64,000 nucleotides of DNA from Cyanobacterium sp. HL-69 (GTDB lineage Bacteria > Cyanobacteriota > Cyanobacteriia > Cyanobacteriales > Cyanobacteriaceae), in contig CP024912.1 in the NCBI GenBank assembly GCA_002813895.1, forward strand, positions 2,170,001 through 2,234,000, given 5' to 3'. Each line of letters opens with the position of its first letter. Positions within the stretch are counted from its first letter, which is position 1. Shown here piece by piece: positions 38,740 through 48,011 of the stretch. The position numbers and the translations under genes were made by a program. The notes beneath the pieces were generated by a model, which saw nothing but the letters and a program-made list of their open reading frames with translations, was not told the DNA's origin and did no database searches.

Positions 38740-38763
38740 TCCTCCATAATGGGGGAGTTTTTT
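38740..38763 (+). terminator. Terminator of the GH57 gene
   Basis: TCCTCCAT-A-ATGGGGGA pairs over its whole length with one wobble and is followed by GTTTTTT. It is 31 bases after the stop codon. Confidence 0.75.
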
Positions 38764-38848
38764 GGTGATAATAAATAAGTTGACTAACTATAATTGTTAA
38801 TCTCAAGATCAAAAAACTTTTGCCTACCCTCACAACTCCACTTTTTCA

Positions 38849-39811
38849 TCAAGCTTTATTCACCTTGGCTTCAATCATTCCTCTCACCACATCAGGCATT
38901 TTATATTGGGCTTCCCAGTCTAATATTTTTTTCGCTTTGGTGGGGTTGCCCTGACTAAAGGCTAAATCCGTGGGTCGTAATAAAGTGCGATCGCACTCTA
39001 CATATTTTTGCCAATCCAAATCAAAAAAATCAAAAGCACAAGCCACAAAATCCTCCAACTTATAACTAGCCCCCGTAGCAATGACAAAATCTTCGGGAGA
39101 ATCATGTTGCAACATCAAATACATTGCCTGCACATACTCAGGCGCCCAACCCCAATCTCGACTGATATTAATATTACCCAAAGACAAAACCTGCTCTTTA
39201 CCCTCCGCAATATCTATCACCCTATTAATAATTTTTTGAGTCACAAAACGACGAGGGCGCAATGGCGACTCATGGTTAAACAAAATTCCTGTACAAGCAA
39301 AAATATCATAAGCCTCCCGATAATTAGCCACCTGCCAAAAAGCCGTGGATTTTGCCACCCCATAAGGACTTCTAGGGCGAAAAGGGGTATTCTCATCGGC
39401 CGCCTCAACTCCTATATCCCCAAAACATTCGCTCGAACCTGCACTATAAAACTTAATGGGGCGATGGGTAAAACGAATGGCTTCCAATAAATTCAAAGTA
39501 CCCGTCGCAATACTTTCTAAGGTTTCCACTGGTAACTCAAAGGACAAACCCACGGAACTTTGTCCTGCCAAATTATAAACCTCATCGGGTTCAGTTTTCA
39601 TCAAAATCTGTAAGACACTGCGAAAATCATTCAGTGCCATGGACTCTAATTGAATTTTATCCTTTATTCCTAAAAGCTCTAAATTTTTGAAGGAAGACAT
39701 CTGAGCATCCCTAGAAGTACCTGCCACCTCATACCCCTTAGACAATAACAATTGAGCTAAATAAGCCCCATCCTGCCCAGATATGCCAGATATTAACGCT
39801 TTTTTTGTCAT
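38849..39811 (-). CDS. gmd: GDP-mannose 4,6-dehydratase-type SDR enzyme
   Basis: The 320-residue enzyme starts ALISGISGQDGAYLAQLLLS, a Rossmann dinucleotide motif in the GMD form. It has AGSSECFGD, the catalytic YGVAK in RPRSPYGVAKSTAFWQVANY, the conserved FNHESPLRPRRFVTQKI and the sugar-binding end ISRDWGWAPEYVQAM. It should make GDP-4-keto-6-deoxymannose for fucose, rhamnose or perosamine in surface glycans. No other nucleotide-sugar gene is adjacent. Confidence 0.94.
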   Translation of the reverse strand: MTKKALISGISGQDGAYLAQLLLSKGYEVAGTSRDAQMSSFKNLELLGIKDKIQLESMALNDFRSVLQILMKTEPDEVYNLAGQSSVGLSFELPVETLESIATGTLNLLEAIRFTHRPIKFYSAGSSECFGDIGVEAADENTPFRPRSPYGVAKSTAFWQVANYREAYDIFACTGILFNHESPLRPRRFVTQKIINRVIDIAEGKEQVLSLGNINISRDWGWAPEYVQAMYLMLQHDSPEDFVIATGASYKLEDFVACAFDFFDLDWQKYVECDRTLLRPTDLAFSQGNPTKAKKILDWEAQYKMPDVVRGMIEAKVNKA

Positions 39812-39890
39812 AAGGATAATCTTGTTTTAGGTTGTAGAAGTAGAGAAGAAAAGAAGATGAATTGATAAAATTTTTATTCTCAATTATCAA

Positions 39891-40193
39891 TTACTCTTTG
39901 CTGTTACTGTTAACAAACTTATAAGCAATATAAAAAACAACCCCAATCACCAGAATACTGAGTAAGGACTTAAGAATAGAAAACACGGTACTAATTAGGG
40001 AAAATAATAACATCACCCCAAACACACTAATGATAACTTTGCCCCCTGTGGGTAAAGCCGTAAACCATCCTTTGATGACGGGGATAAAACTGCCCTGAGC
40101 ATTACTCGGAGGATTTAAAGGGGTAGCGTCATAAATTTCGGCTTCAATTTCTTCTATTTTTTCTTGCCAATTTTTGTCTGATTTTGTGGTCAT
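39891..40193 (-). CDS. Small membrane protein, unknown
   Basis: The 100-residue protein (start ATG 40193, MTTKSDKNWQEKIEEIEAEI) has a charged N-terminal helix, then one long or two short hydrophobic segments in its second half (VIISVFGVMLLFSLISTVFS and SILVIGVVFYIAYKF). It is conserved in style with cyanobacterial hypotheticals. It lies between gmd and sigA, 72 bases downstream of sigA, so it may be read with it. No function is proposed. Confidence 0.7.
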   Translation of the reverse strand: MTTKSDKNWQEKIEEIEAEIYDATPLNPPSNAQGSFIPVIKGWFTALPTGGKVIISVFGVMLLFSLISTVFSILKSLLSILVIGVVFYIAYKFVNSNSKE

Positions 40194-40265
40194 TGCTTTT
40201 TCTATAGTGGGAAAACAATCCCCCATGGTTGATTATTATGGGGGAAAAATTAAGAGAGATTATTC

Positions 40266-41444
40266 CTAACGGATATATTCTTTTAGGATACTATTACGGT
40301 TGGGATGGCGCAACTTGCGTAATGCTTTAGCTTCAATTTGACGGATACGCTCACGGGTAACGTTAAATATCTGCCCGATTTCTTCTAGGGTTTTCATTCG
40401 TCCATCATCCAAACCATAACGAAGTCTGAGAACATCTCTTTCACGGGGGCTAAGGGAATCGAGTACATTTTCTAAGTCTTCCCGTAATAAGTTTTTGGAT
40501 ACTTCATCTTCGGGGGTTTCTCCGTCCGCTTCGATAAAGTCACCTAGACGAGAATCCTCTTCCTTACCGATAGGAGTTTCTAAGGAGATAGGTAGTTGCG
40601 CAGACTTGGCGATGAATCTTAGTTTTTCGATAGTCATCTCCATATCTTCTGCGATTTCTTCCTCAGTGGGTTTTCTGCCCATTTTTTGAGAAAGCATTTT
40701 GGTGGTTTTCTTAATCCTTGAGATGGTTTCGTAGAGATGGACGGGTAAGCGGATCGTACGGGATTGATCTGCGATCGCACGGGTAATAGCTTGACGAATC
40801 CACCATGTGGCGTAAGTGGAGAATTTGTAACCCTTTTCATGGTCAAACTTTTCGGCGGCGCGAATCAAACCTAACGAACCTTCTTGAATCAAATCTTGAA
40901 AAGATAACCCTCGATTCATGTACTTCTTGGCAATGGATACCACCAAACGCAAATTTGATTGAACCATTTTATCCTTTGCCCTTCTCCCAATATGCAAGCG
41001 ACGGTTAAACTGACGCATATTAGGAATATCACAAGCCACTGCCCATTCTTCATCGGTGGGAATACGTCCTAAATGCTCGATTTGAGTAGCTCGGATATAT
41101 TCTAAATCTAGTAAGTCTGCAATCTGACGGGCCAACTCAATTTCTTCCTCTGCCCTTAAAAGTCTGATGCGACCTATTTCTTGGAGATAAACACGAATAG
41201 AATCTTCGGTAAAAGGCTTTTTCTTGGTTTGAGTTCGACGGCGGTTAGCAGCAAGTTTTGTCGCTTTTTTCGTACTTGTTTCAACACCCCCCATAGAATC
41301 TGCATCGGACATAATTTCTGTTAATTCTGTATCTACAGAAACTGAACTTTTATTCTTACCCTTAGATGTTGATCCTAAATCTAAAAGTGCTTCCATGTCG
41401 TCAGTGGGGGTGATAGTTGCGAAAATTTCTTGTGCCTGCGTCAT
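40266..41444 (-). CDS. sigA: Primary RNA polymerase sigma factor SigA (RpoD)
   Basis: This is the group 1 sigma-70 factor. The 392-residue protein has region 1.2 ([20 protein letters not shown]) and region 2 with [20 protein letters not shown] and [17 protein letters not shown]. It then has region 3 and region 4 with the [23 protein letters not shown]. The short acidic N-terminal region is cyanobacterial in type. Its completeness and closeness to the primary consensus favour the housekeeping factor over a group 2 paralogue. Confidence 0.95.
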   Translation of the reverse strand: MTQAQEIFATITPTDDMEALLDLGSTSKGKNKSSVSVDTELTEIMSDADSMGGVETSTKKATKLAANRRRTQTKKKPFTEDSIRVYLQEIGRIRLLRAEEEIELARQIADLLDLEYIRATQIEHLGRIPTDEEWAVACDIPNMRQFNRRLHIGRRAKDKMVQSNLRLVVSIAKKYMNRGLSFQDLIQEGSLGLIRAAEKFDHEKGYKFSTYATWWIRQAITRAIADQSRTIRLPVHLYETISRIKKTTKMLSQKMGRKPTEEEIAEDMEMTIEKLRFIAKSAQLPISLETPIGKEEDSRLGDFIEADGETPEDEVSKNLLREDLENVLDSLSPRERDVLRLRYGLDDGRMKTLEEIGQIFNVTRERIRQIEAKALRKLRHPNRNSILKEYIR

Positions 41445-42236
41445 GCCGTTTTCCTCTTATTCCTTTTATGCTTGAAGATTAATAGTGAAAAAGTCGTAAA
41501 TTATTTGTTAAAGTGATTCTGTTTCTTGACAAAACCTTCATGTAAATTCAAACAAATTAACTCGGATGATTTTTGTTTTCATCAGTTTGTTTGCCATCAA
41601 AATTAAATTCGGTTTGAAAAACCAGCTTAACCTTAGAGTTAGTTTTGTCATAATTCCCCTCAGCATAAAACCTATGGGAATAAACGCTAAAACTATACTT
41701 AATACTTTTGTTAAGAAGTGGAATTTCAACTGAAAAATCTTGTTTTATCGAAGTCTATTTCCATATTCGGAGTAAATCTTTCTTGGAAATATCTGCGAGG
41801 GTTGGATGAGATAAATTGTCATCACATTTTCTGCACTAAGTGCTTAATGGTCCCTTTTTTAAAATCAATTGTTACGGAGCTTTGAAAAAAAGTCATTCCC
41901 TTTTACTCTTGATTGTTAAACAAGTTTTTTCGGTCAAATCTTTCAGATATTGTAATGAATTTCACAGAAAATGGCATCGAGAAGTGATATTTTTTTAACC
42001 ATAGTGGATAATATCCGTCGTAATACATACGTTTTGTTAGTAGGTGCAAATTCTTCCTTGCTCTTAGGTTAACAAACCTTTTTGGTTTTGGGTTAAATAT
42101 GTCTAAATTTCCTTATTTTTATTTCGAGTTAGGCACTTTTGTTATGAAATGTTGAGATAAATGCTAAATTTTCCCAAAAAAAATCCCCACCTAATTTGTA
42201 GATGAGGATTTATTTATTAAAACCTTCTAAGGTTTT
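41445..42236. other. Long upstream region of sigA
   Basis: About 790 bases separate the sigA start from the RRM gene that is also leftward. I see no convincing gene; a 63-codon frame at 41538-41729 has no family look. Long leaders with several promoters are known for cyanobacterial sigA, and this region should hold them. The terminator of the RRM gene lies at its far end. Confidence 0.5.
42176..42211 (-). terminator. Terminator of the RRM gene
   Basis: On the minus strand AAATCCTCATCT...AGGTGGGGATTT forms a long stem followed by TTTTTT. A smaller hairpin AACCTT-AG-AAGGTT sits just before it, at 42221-42234. Confidence 0.8.
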
Positions 42237-42542
42237 TTAGAAGCGACTTCCGCCTCTGCTGCCACCGCCACCGTAAGAGGAACGATTGTTGTTGTTGTTC
42301 TCACGGGGTTTAGCTTTATTAACCTTCATATCACGCCCCATCCATTCTGCACCGTCTAGGGCTTCGATGGCTGCGTTTTCTTCGGCTTCGGTGTCCATTT
42401 CCACGAAACCAAAACCACGCATACGACCAGTTTCACGGTCAGTGGGTAAATATACTCTTTTTACTGCTCCGAAGTCTGCAAACGCAGAGGTAAGGTGAGC
42501 TTCGGTAACGTCATAGGAAAGGTTGCCTACATATATTGACAT
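42237..42542 (-). CDS. rbp: Cyanobacterial RNA-binding protein (RRM)
   Basis: The 101-residue protein is a single RRM domain with RNP2 (IYVGNLSYDV) at the N-terminus and RNP1 (MRGFGFVEM) at about 45. A short Asn/Arg/Ser/Gly-rich tail follows (GGGGSRGGSRF). Cyanobacterial Rbp proteins of this form bind RNA and are often cold-induced or involved in mRNA localisation. The 5' leader of about 250 bases would allow temperature control, but that is inference. Confidence 0.95.
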   Translation of the reverse strand: MSIYVGNLSYDVTEAHLTSAFADFGAVKRVYLPTDRETGRMRGFGFVEMDTEAEENAAIEALDGAEWMGRDMKVNKAKPRENNNNNRSSYGGGGSRGGSRF

Positions 42543-42829
42543 AATTGTCTTGTCTCCAGTGTTTTTTTGCTTATGGTAGGATCTGTAATATTCGGAGAGA
42601 AGACTGCCAGTGGAAAACTCGAAAATTCGGGAATATCTTCAACAAAATCTTTAAACCGATACTTTAATCTCTTGTAAAGCCATTATAACACTTAAATTCC
42701 TCGTTGGTGTTTTTATTTATTTAAGTAATAAGAAATAGGTCACAAAAAATGGGAAAATAATATCGAAGAATATGCTCAAACCTAACACCTATCCACCCTA
42801 AAGCACTTTTTGTGCCACTGCCAAATTTA

Positions 42830-43105
42830 TTATTTACTTTTGGCGGTTTTGATCATTTCAACCAAGGTATGGTGGGCATCCTTAGCATCGGTGAGAGTGT
42901 GGTCAAATGTTATTCTAATGGGGTTTTGAGGTTCATTGTTAACGGCAATATTCATTCCTTCATGATCAATGGAAATCATGGTGGCACTTTGTACATTTTC
43001 GATGTGAGCAAAGGCTTGGGCATAAAGGATTATGGCATCTTGATGATCGTCATTCATGTGTTTACAAATGCGATCGCTTACTACTTGATCAATTACTTGG
43101 CTCAT
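42830..43105 (-). CDS. DUF2470-domain protein
   Basis: The 91-residue protein carries ICKHMNDDHQDAIILYAQAF and SIDHEGMNIA, the pattern of the DUF2470 domain found at the C-terminus of HugZ-type heme-degrading and pyridoxamine-oxidase-like proteins. Here it stands alone. A heme- or flavin-related role is possible but not shown. The long plus-strand frame that covers it is a shadow. Confidence 0.85.
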   Translation of the reverse strand: MSQVIDQVVSDRICKHMNDDHQDAIILYAQAFAHIENVQSATMISIDHEGMNIAVNNEPQNPIRITFDHTLTDAKDAHHTLVEMIKTAKSK

Positions 43106-43274
43106 TTCTTAAAATTTCTTAACACTATTTACAGGTACAAGATAATTTTAATATTTTCAGGGATTTATGGTGATAGCCTCAAAAAAGAATTGAAAAGAAA
43201 AGCTAGATTATCATCTTCGTTAGGGAAAAATATGAGAGTCAACGCATATATCAAAGGTAATAGGTTCAACACCA

Positions 43275-44564
43275 GTGAATTTTTGCCACAGCAGAAGAAA
43301 ATTCTTAGGGTATGGGGGTTTAACATTAGGAGCGAGTTTGTTATTCAAAGGTTGTCATAATGACATTCCCATGGGTAATGAAGAAACAATTCCCCCGAAA
43401 GAAAACATCATAAAAGTGGGAATACTACACTCCCTCAGTGGCACCATGGCCATTAGCGAAACGGCGGTGGTGGAAGCTGAATTATTAGCCATCAAGGAAA
43501 TTAATAGAAATGGGGGGGTGTTAGGAAAACAGATTGAAGCAATTATTGAAGATGGTGCTTCCGACTGGCTTACATTTAGGGATAAGGCGAGGAAATTGAT
43601 TGATAAAGATCAGGTGGTAACGGTGTTTGGTTGTTGGACTTCTGCGAGTCGTCAGGCGGTTTTACCCGTATTTGAAGCCAAAAATCATATGCTTTGGTAT
43701 CCTGTTCAGTATGAAGGGCAAGAATGTTCTCGCAACATTTTTTATACTGGGGCAACTCCTAATCAACAAATTGAACCTGCGGTGAAGTGGTTGTTGCAAA
43801 ATAAAGGGGATGAGTTTTTTTTGGTGGGTTCAGATTACATTTTTCCCCGTACCGCTAATCTTATTATTAAACAACAACTTGATGCTTTGGGGGGAAAAAC
43901 TGTGGGGGAAAATTATTTACCCTTGGGAAATATCGGGGTTGGCTCTATCATTTCAAAAATTCAGGCAACCTTACCCCATGGGGGAATTATTTTTAACAGT
44001 CTCAATGGCGATAGTAATGTGGCTTTTTTTAAACAAATTCACGCGGCGGGATTGGGTGCAGATAAATATCCTGTGATGTCGGTGAGTATTGCCGAGGAGG
44101 AAGTTCGGCAAATGGGGGTAGAGTATTTGAGGGGACATTATGCCGCATGGAACTATTTTCAAACGGTGGAAACTCCAGAAAATATTAAATTTGTTGATAG
44201 TTTTAAGGCTGAATATGGTGCTGATAGGGTGACCAATGATCCTATGGAATCTGCTTATGTCATGGTATATCTTTGGAAACAAGCGGTGGAGAAAGCTGGT
44301 AGTGAGATGGATTTAGAAGCTATTAGGGTAAGTGCGATCGGACAACAGTTTAATGCCCCCCATGGTATGGTTACCATGCACCCAAATCATCATATTTCTA
44401 AAACTGTGCGCATTGGGCAGGTGAGAGATGATGGACTGTTTGATATTGTCTATTCTAGCGATACTTCTGTAGCTCCTATTCCTTGGAATCGCTTTGTGCC
44501 TGAAACTCAGAATTATAGATGTGATTGGACAGATCCTCATAAGGGCGGTAAATATGAGGTGTAA
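43275..44564 (+). CDS. urtA: Urea ABC transporter substrate-binding protein UrtA
   Basis: UrtA captures urea in the periplasm for the UrtBCDE transporter. The 429-residue protein starts at GTG 43275 with a twin-arginine signal ([10 protein letters not shown]) and a lipobox-like LLFKGC. The mature part has [55 protein letters not shown] and [17 protein letters not shown], all UrtA signatures. The other urt genes are not next to it; an HNH nuclease gene follows instead. Confidence 0.95.
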   Translation: MNFCHSRRKFLGYGGLTLGASLLFKGCHNDIPMGNEETIPPKENIIKVGILHSLSGTMAISETAVVEAELLAIKEINRNGGVLGKQIEAIIEDGASDWLTFRDKARKLIDKDQVVTVFGCWTSASRQAVLPVFEAKNHMLWYPVQYEGQECSRNIFYTGATPNQQIEPAVKWLLQNKGDEFFLVGSDYIFPRTANLIIKQQLDALGGKTVGENYLPLGNIGVGSIISKIQATLPHGGIIFNSLNGDSNVAFFKQIHAAGLGADKYPVMSVSIAEEEVRQMGVEYLRGHYAAWNYFQTVETPENIKFVDSFKAEYGADRVTNDPMESAYVMVYLWKQAVEKAGSEMDLEAIRVSAIGQQFNAPHGMVTMHPNHHISKTVRIGQVRDDGLFDIVYSSDTSVAPIPWNRFVPETQNYRCDWTDPHKGGKYEV

Positions 44565-44700
44565 TGGTTGTTTTTTCTGCCAAATTGCATTTTATATTTG
44601 TCTGAAACATGAACCTAGTGCGGTTTTATGGCTTTAAATTTGTGCAATAAATATATTGTTTGTGCTAGTATCAGCAATAAATCCTTGGAAAAAGACGTTT

Positions 44701-45198
44701 ATGGGTAAGGTTTTAGTTTTAAATGCCTCCTATGAACCGCTAAATATCACCAGTTGGAAAAGAGCGGTAATTCTGTTAATTAAAGGCAAGGCGGAACAGT
44801 TAGAACATGATGGAACATTTATTTGTCAGACATTCCCGTTACCCTCGGTGATTAGGTTACGGTATTATGTCAAGGTTCCCTATAAGGAGATTCCTTTAAC
44901 TAGAAAGAATGTGTTAGAGCGCGATCGGCATACTTGTCAATATTGTAATTATAGAGGGGAAAAATTAACATTAGATCATGTTCTTCCCCGTTCCCGAAAA
45001 GGTCCTGATACTTGGGAAAATTTGGTTACAGCTTGTGTGAGGTGCAATATTCGTAAGGGAAATAGAACTCCGAAGGAAGCAGAGATGCCGTTATTGACGC
45101 AACCAAGAAAACCTTACAGCAGTTTGCATTTTGAAATTGTTAAGTGTACTAAAGATAATCTTAATCATGAGTGGCGAAAGTATGTCATTGGTATCTAA
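44701..45198 (+). CDS. HNH endonuclease family protein
   Basis: The 165-residue protein (start ATG 44701, MGKVLVLNASYEPL) has a cyanobacterial HNH layout: CQYCNYRGEKLTLDHVLPRS with the first Cys pair and catalytic His, and NLVTACVRCNIRKGNRTP with the second Cys pair. Free-standing HNH proteins of this type are widespread in cyanobacteria and their targets are unknown. Confidence 0.92.
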   Translation: MGKVLVLNASYEPLNITSWKRAVILLIKGKAEQLEHDGTFICQTFPLPSVIRLRYYVKVPYKEIPLTRKNVLERDRHTCQYCNYRGEKLTLDHVLPRSRKGPDTWENLVTACVRCNIRKGNRTPKEAEMPLLTQPRKPYSSLHFEIVKCTKDNLNHEWRKYVIGI

Positions 45199-45269
45199 GG
45201 GGCGCTGAAAAAGTGGAGTCATTGAGGTTGAGACACACAAGATAACTTGTGCTGTAAAGTTGATTTTGT

Positions 45270-45297
45270 GTAGGGGCGTAACATACTACGTCTCTAC
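45270..45297. repeat. Dispersed hairpin GTAGGGGCGTA...TACGTCTCTAC
   Basis: Eleven base pairs (two wobbles) with loop ACATAC. Nearly the same hairpin forms the terminator at 10896-10917, so this is a mobile or amplified palindromic repeat. Here it lies between the HNH and NYN genes. Confidence 0.65.
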
Positions 45298-45424
45298 TTT
45301 TGATAGGGATAAATTGTTGGTTTAGTTGTCAATATTTATACACCGACAATTATAAAATTTTGCTAAAATTTAACATTATGACATCAAGACAGATAAACCC
45401 ATAAAATAGGATATATGCAGGAAA

Positions 45425-45976
45425 ATGGTTTCTACTACTTCTCAAATTATTTTGCTGGTAGATGGTTACAACATCATTGGGGCGTGGAATTCCCTTAAGA
45501 AAATGAGGGATAAGAATGGTTTAGAATATGCTAGACAGTCTTTGCTAGATACCCTCGTGAATTACACTGGTTACAAGGCATTAGAAACAAAGGTAGTATT
45601 TGACGCTCATTACCAAAAAATTCCTAGCTATAAGGATAAATATAGCGATCGCCTCTGGGTACACTATACATCTTATAACGAAACGGCAGACACCTACATA
45701 GAAAAATATTGTGCTTCATTTCAGCGCAAAAACCCCGATACTAGCACCAGAATTGTAGTTGCTACCTCAGACCAAGCACAACGCCACACAGTAGTTGGTT
45801 ATGGGGCAGAATGGATGTCAGCTCAAGTCTTGGCAAAGGAGATTGATATGACCCAAAAAAGAGAAAAACGCAATCATCGCTCTAGGAATAAACCCCAAGG
45901 GCGCTTTTTATTCAACTCCCTCGATAGTAAAACCCAAAAAGCCCTTACACAAATGCGTTTTGGGACTCATCGATGA
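45425..45976 (+). CDS. NYN-domain (YacP/Rae1-like) ribonuclease
   Basis: The 183-residue protein has a PIN-like NYN domain: ILLVDGYNIIGAWNSLKKM with the first acidic site, then VVFDAHYQKIPSY, YTSYNETADTYIEKYC and IVVATSDQAQRHTVVGYGAE. Relatives include the ribosome-associated endoribonuclease Rae1. The basic C-terminal tail suggests RNA binding. The target is unknown. Confidence 0.9.
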   Translation: MVSTTSQIILLVDGYNIIGAWNSLKKMRDKNGLEYARQSLLDTLVNYTGYKALETKVVFDAHYQKIPSYKDKYSDRLWVHYTSYNETADTYIEKYCASFQRKNPDTSTRIVVATSDQAQRHTVVGYGAEWMSAQVLAKEIDMTQKREKRNHRSRNKPQGRFLFNSLDSKTQKALTQMRFGTHR

Positions 45977-46032
45977 TTTCGCCTTGAATTTTTATTTAGC
46001 TTGTGTTATTATAGTTTTTGGTCTTGTTTAAA

Positions 46033-46113
46033 GCGGACGTGGCGGAATTGGTAGACGCGCTAGATTTAGGTTCTAGTATCTCTGATGTGAGAGTTCGAGT
46101 CTCTCCGTCCGCA
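46033..46113 (+). tRNA. tRNA-Leu (UAG)
   Basis: An 81-nt cloverleaf with acceptor GCGGACG/CGTCCGC, a variable arm and anticodon loop TTTAGGT (anticodon TAG). Its T-arm GTT-CGAGTCTCTCCGTC is the PAM and protospacer for the guide at 46232-46475. Confidence 0.95.
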
Positions 46114-46146
46114 TTCTATAAAGAGTGTTTTAAATAGTAATTGTAC

Positions 46147-46231
46147 TGTACATTAACAAATTATTTGTCATCGGTAACACATTAGTGTCGTCTTAACAAA
46201 ATAAATGACATGATAACAAAATAATGTCGTT
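46147..46231. mobile_element. Type V-K CAST transposon end next to tRNA-Leu(UAG)
   Basis: The end begins TGTACATTAACAAATTA and has four TAACA-type repeats starting at 46154, 46175, 46194 and 46214, with exactly the 21/19/20-bp steps of the first locus. It starts 51 bp after the PAM in the tRNA. Sequence differs from the first copy at many positions, so the two are diverged relatives, not a recent duplication. No partner end is visible. Confidence 0.87.
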
Positions 46232-46475
46232 AAGGCAGACGGAGAGACTCGCTTTCAATTCTCTAAAAGAACTCCTCCTTGCTCGGAAGTGATTTACTAA
46301 CCGCTGGAACAGCATACCTGCATCCTTGTTGCTGAGAGTGCTCTTATTTTCTCCATCCGAAGATAGACAGCATCGGGACAATCAGTTAGCAGGAGCAGAA
46401 AGCAAACTTTTAACTAAAAGTAAACTACTCCAAATTTTCGTAGAACAGAGGTCACTAAAACTTGAATTACGGCAC
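46232..46475 (-). ncRNA. Candidate natural single-guide RNA: tracrRNA fused to tRNA-Leu homing crRNA
   Basis: Read on the minus strand, a tracrRNA-like scaffold of about 200 nt contains TTTGCTTTCTG (near 46396-46406), CCCGATGCTGTC, CTCAGCAACAAGGATG and AAATCACTTCC. It parallels the order of blocks in the Scytonema V-K tracrRNA as I recall it. A hairpin CTTCC-GAGCAA-GGAGG (46289-46274) leads directly to anti-repeat AGTTCT, loop TTTAG, repeat AGAATT and GAAAG (46273-46252). The spacer starts at 46251: CGAGTCTCTCCGTCTGCCTT. It matches 46096-46115 at 18 of 20 positions next to PAM GTT. The fusion means no separate crRNA processing would be needed. The 5' end is approximate. Confidence 0.78.
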
Positions 46476-46482
46476 TATAGCT

Positions 46483-46488
46483 ATTATA
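46483..46488 (-). promoter_or_regulatory. Probable -10 box of the single-guide RNA
   Basis: TATAAT on the minus strand, 7-8 bases before the estimated RNA start and preceded by GGGT. No clear -35 box is present. The IS701-like element begins 46 bp further upstream, so the core promoter is probably still intact. Confidence 0.5.
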
Positions 46489-46592
46489 ACCCTAGAAGCC
46501 ATATAATAAACCGTAAGACATATATCCCTCTTTTGTCACTTTCCGAGAGAAAAAGTGGCAAAATAAAAAGATAGTAAAAATGAAACGCAATT

Positions 46593-47975
46593 ATGGCAAT
46601 GGATATAGCTGAACAAATCAGGCAACACTTACCTCGAAATCCCACAGAAACAGTTCCTCTGATTGATAACTATTGTTCGTTTTATCGTTCTTTATTTTCC
46701 GATGTGCGTAATTATGAATATTTTAAATATTTACACTTAGGATTAATTTCAACACTCAAAAGAAAATCTTTGCCAGAAATAAGTAAAATTGTTAATGTTT
46801 CCTCTCAAGGTTTACATCATTTTTTGACAAAATCTAATTGGAATTCATCAGACTTGGAAAAAGTACGTTTAAAATATATTTTAAGTATACTGATTGATAC
46901 ACCGATTACAGTAATCATTGATGAAACAGGAGATCGTAAAAAGCGGTGCGACCCCGCATCGGCGAAAGACGCAAGGGAACGCGCACCAAGATAAGGAAAT
47001 AACACAGATTATACTTCTCGACAATATTTGGGAAGCTTAGGGAAAATAGATCAAGGTATTATAGTATCAGTAAATGTTTATGGTCTTTATAGAAATATTA
47101 CTTTCCCTTTAGTGACAAGAATATTCAAACCAAAAAAGACTCTCAAAGAGGGTGATGTTTACAAAACAAAAATAGAATTAGCAAGAGAAATTATCGAGTA
47201 TTTAGTAGAGTTAGGTTTTTCTATTAATTTAGTATTAGCTGATAGTTTATATGGGGAAGCATCGACTTTAATTAATGCACTGAGACAAAATAATCTTGAT
47301 TTTATTGTCTCTATTAGAAAAGACCATGGTGTTTGGATGCCAAGTTCACAGACGATAAGAGCGAATAAATGGTACAAATTTAAACGAATTTTTAGTGATG
47401 GTAAAAAAGAAGATAGATACATTAGAGAAATTATTTATGGTCTCAGAAGAGAAATAACTTATTGGCAAATTACTACTAACACAGAAACTATGCCAGAAAA
47501 CAGCACTAGTTTTGTAATGACTAACATCCAAAAAACGAGAACTCAACAGAAAAAAACCATGGGAAATTTATATGGTCAACGTACATGGGTGGAGTATGGA
47601 TTTCGGCAGTGTAAACAAGAATTAGGCTGGACAGATTATCGTTTAACCAAGGGAGAAGATATAGAAAAATGGTGGGAAATTATTAATAGTGTTTACTGGA
47701 TGATTAGCTTAAAAACTAAACCTATTACAGACTTAATTAATCAAAAAAAAATAGTAGAGACTCAAGATAAGAAAATCTTCATCACAGAAGATTGGCGTGA
47801 TTTTAGTAGTTGGAAAAATACATTGATTAACTATCGAATTATGGTTAAACCAATGCTCATCTTTTGCACAATGTTACCTTGGTTAAGAATAATGGAGAGC
47901 GATTTATTATGGATAGGGTTTAATCATTTACTGAACCACAGCAATAATTGTATGATTCATTTTCTCAGTGGATAA
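46593..47975 (+). pseudogene. IS701-like transposase, stopped by a 51-bp insert
   Basis: The reading frame encodes an IS701/IS4-type DDE transposase. VIIDETGDRKK holds the first Asp. VLADSLYGEASTLINALRQ holds the second. RTWVEYGFRQCKQELGWTDY holds the Glu. After DRKK a 51-bp GC-rich insert adds 17 codons ending in a TAA stop; the frame then continues correctly as GNNTDYTSRQYLGSLGK. Without the insert the protein would be intact, so inactivation is recent. Confidence 0.85.
46944..46994. repeat. GC-rich 51-bp palindromic insert in the IS701-like transposase
   Basis: The insert contains GCGGTGCG...CGCGCACC with inner GACCCCGCATC and AAGACGCAAGGG arms, so it can fold into an imperfect hairpin. 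Its GC content is far above the surrounding transposase. Removing it restores AAAAAG-GGAAATAAC and the frame. It fits the class of very small mobile repeats described in cyanobacteria. Confidence 0.7.
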
Positions 47976-48011
47976 ATTCATTTTTTCCGATTAGTTATTT
48001 CGGAAAGTGAC

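Larger units (their letters stand above)
46535..48011 (+). mobile_element. IS701/IS4-like element
   Basis: Inverted ends GTCACTTTCCGA (46535) and TCGGAAAGTGAC (to 48011) flank one transposase gene. No clear target duplication is seen: the left neighbour is the guide RNA region and the right neighbour is an IS630 fragment, so flanks have been rearranged. Confidence 0.82.

Noticed and set aside
41538-41729. A 63-codon minus-strand frame upstream of sigA
   Set aside because: Composition and residues look random, and it lies in the promoter region of sigA.
42812-43360. A 182-codon plus-strand frame
   Set aside because: It is antisense to the DUF2470 gene and overlaps the start of urtA, which both have clear family motifs.
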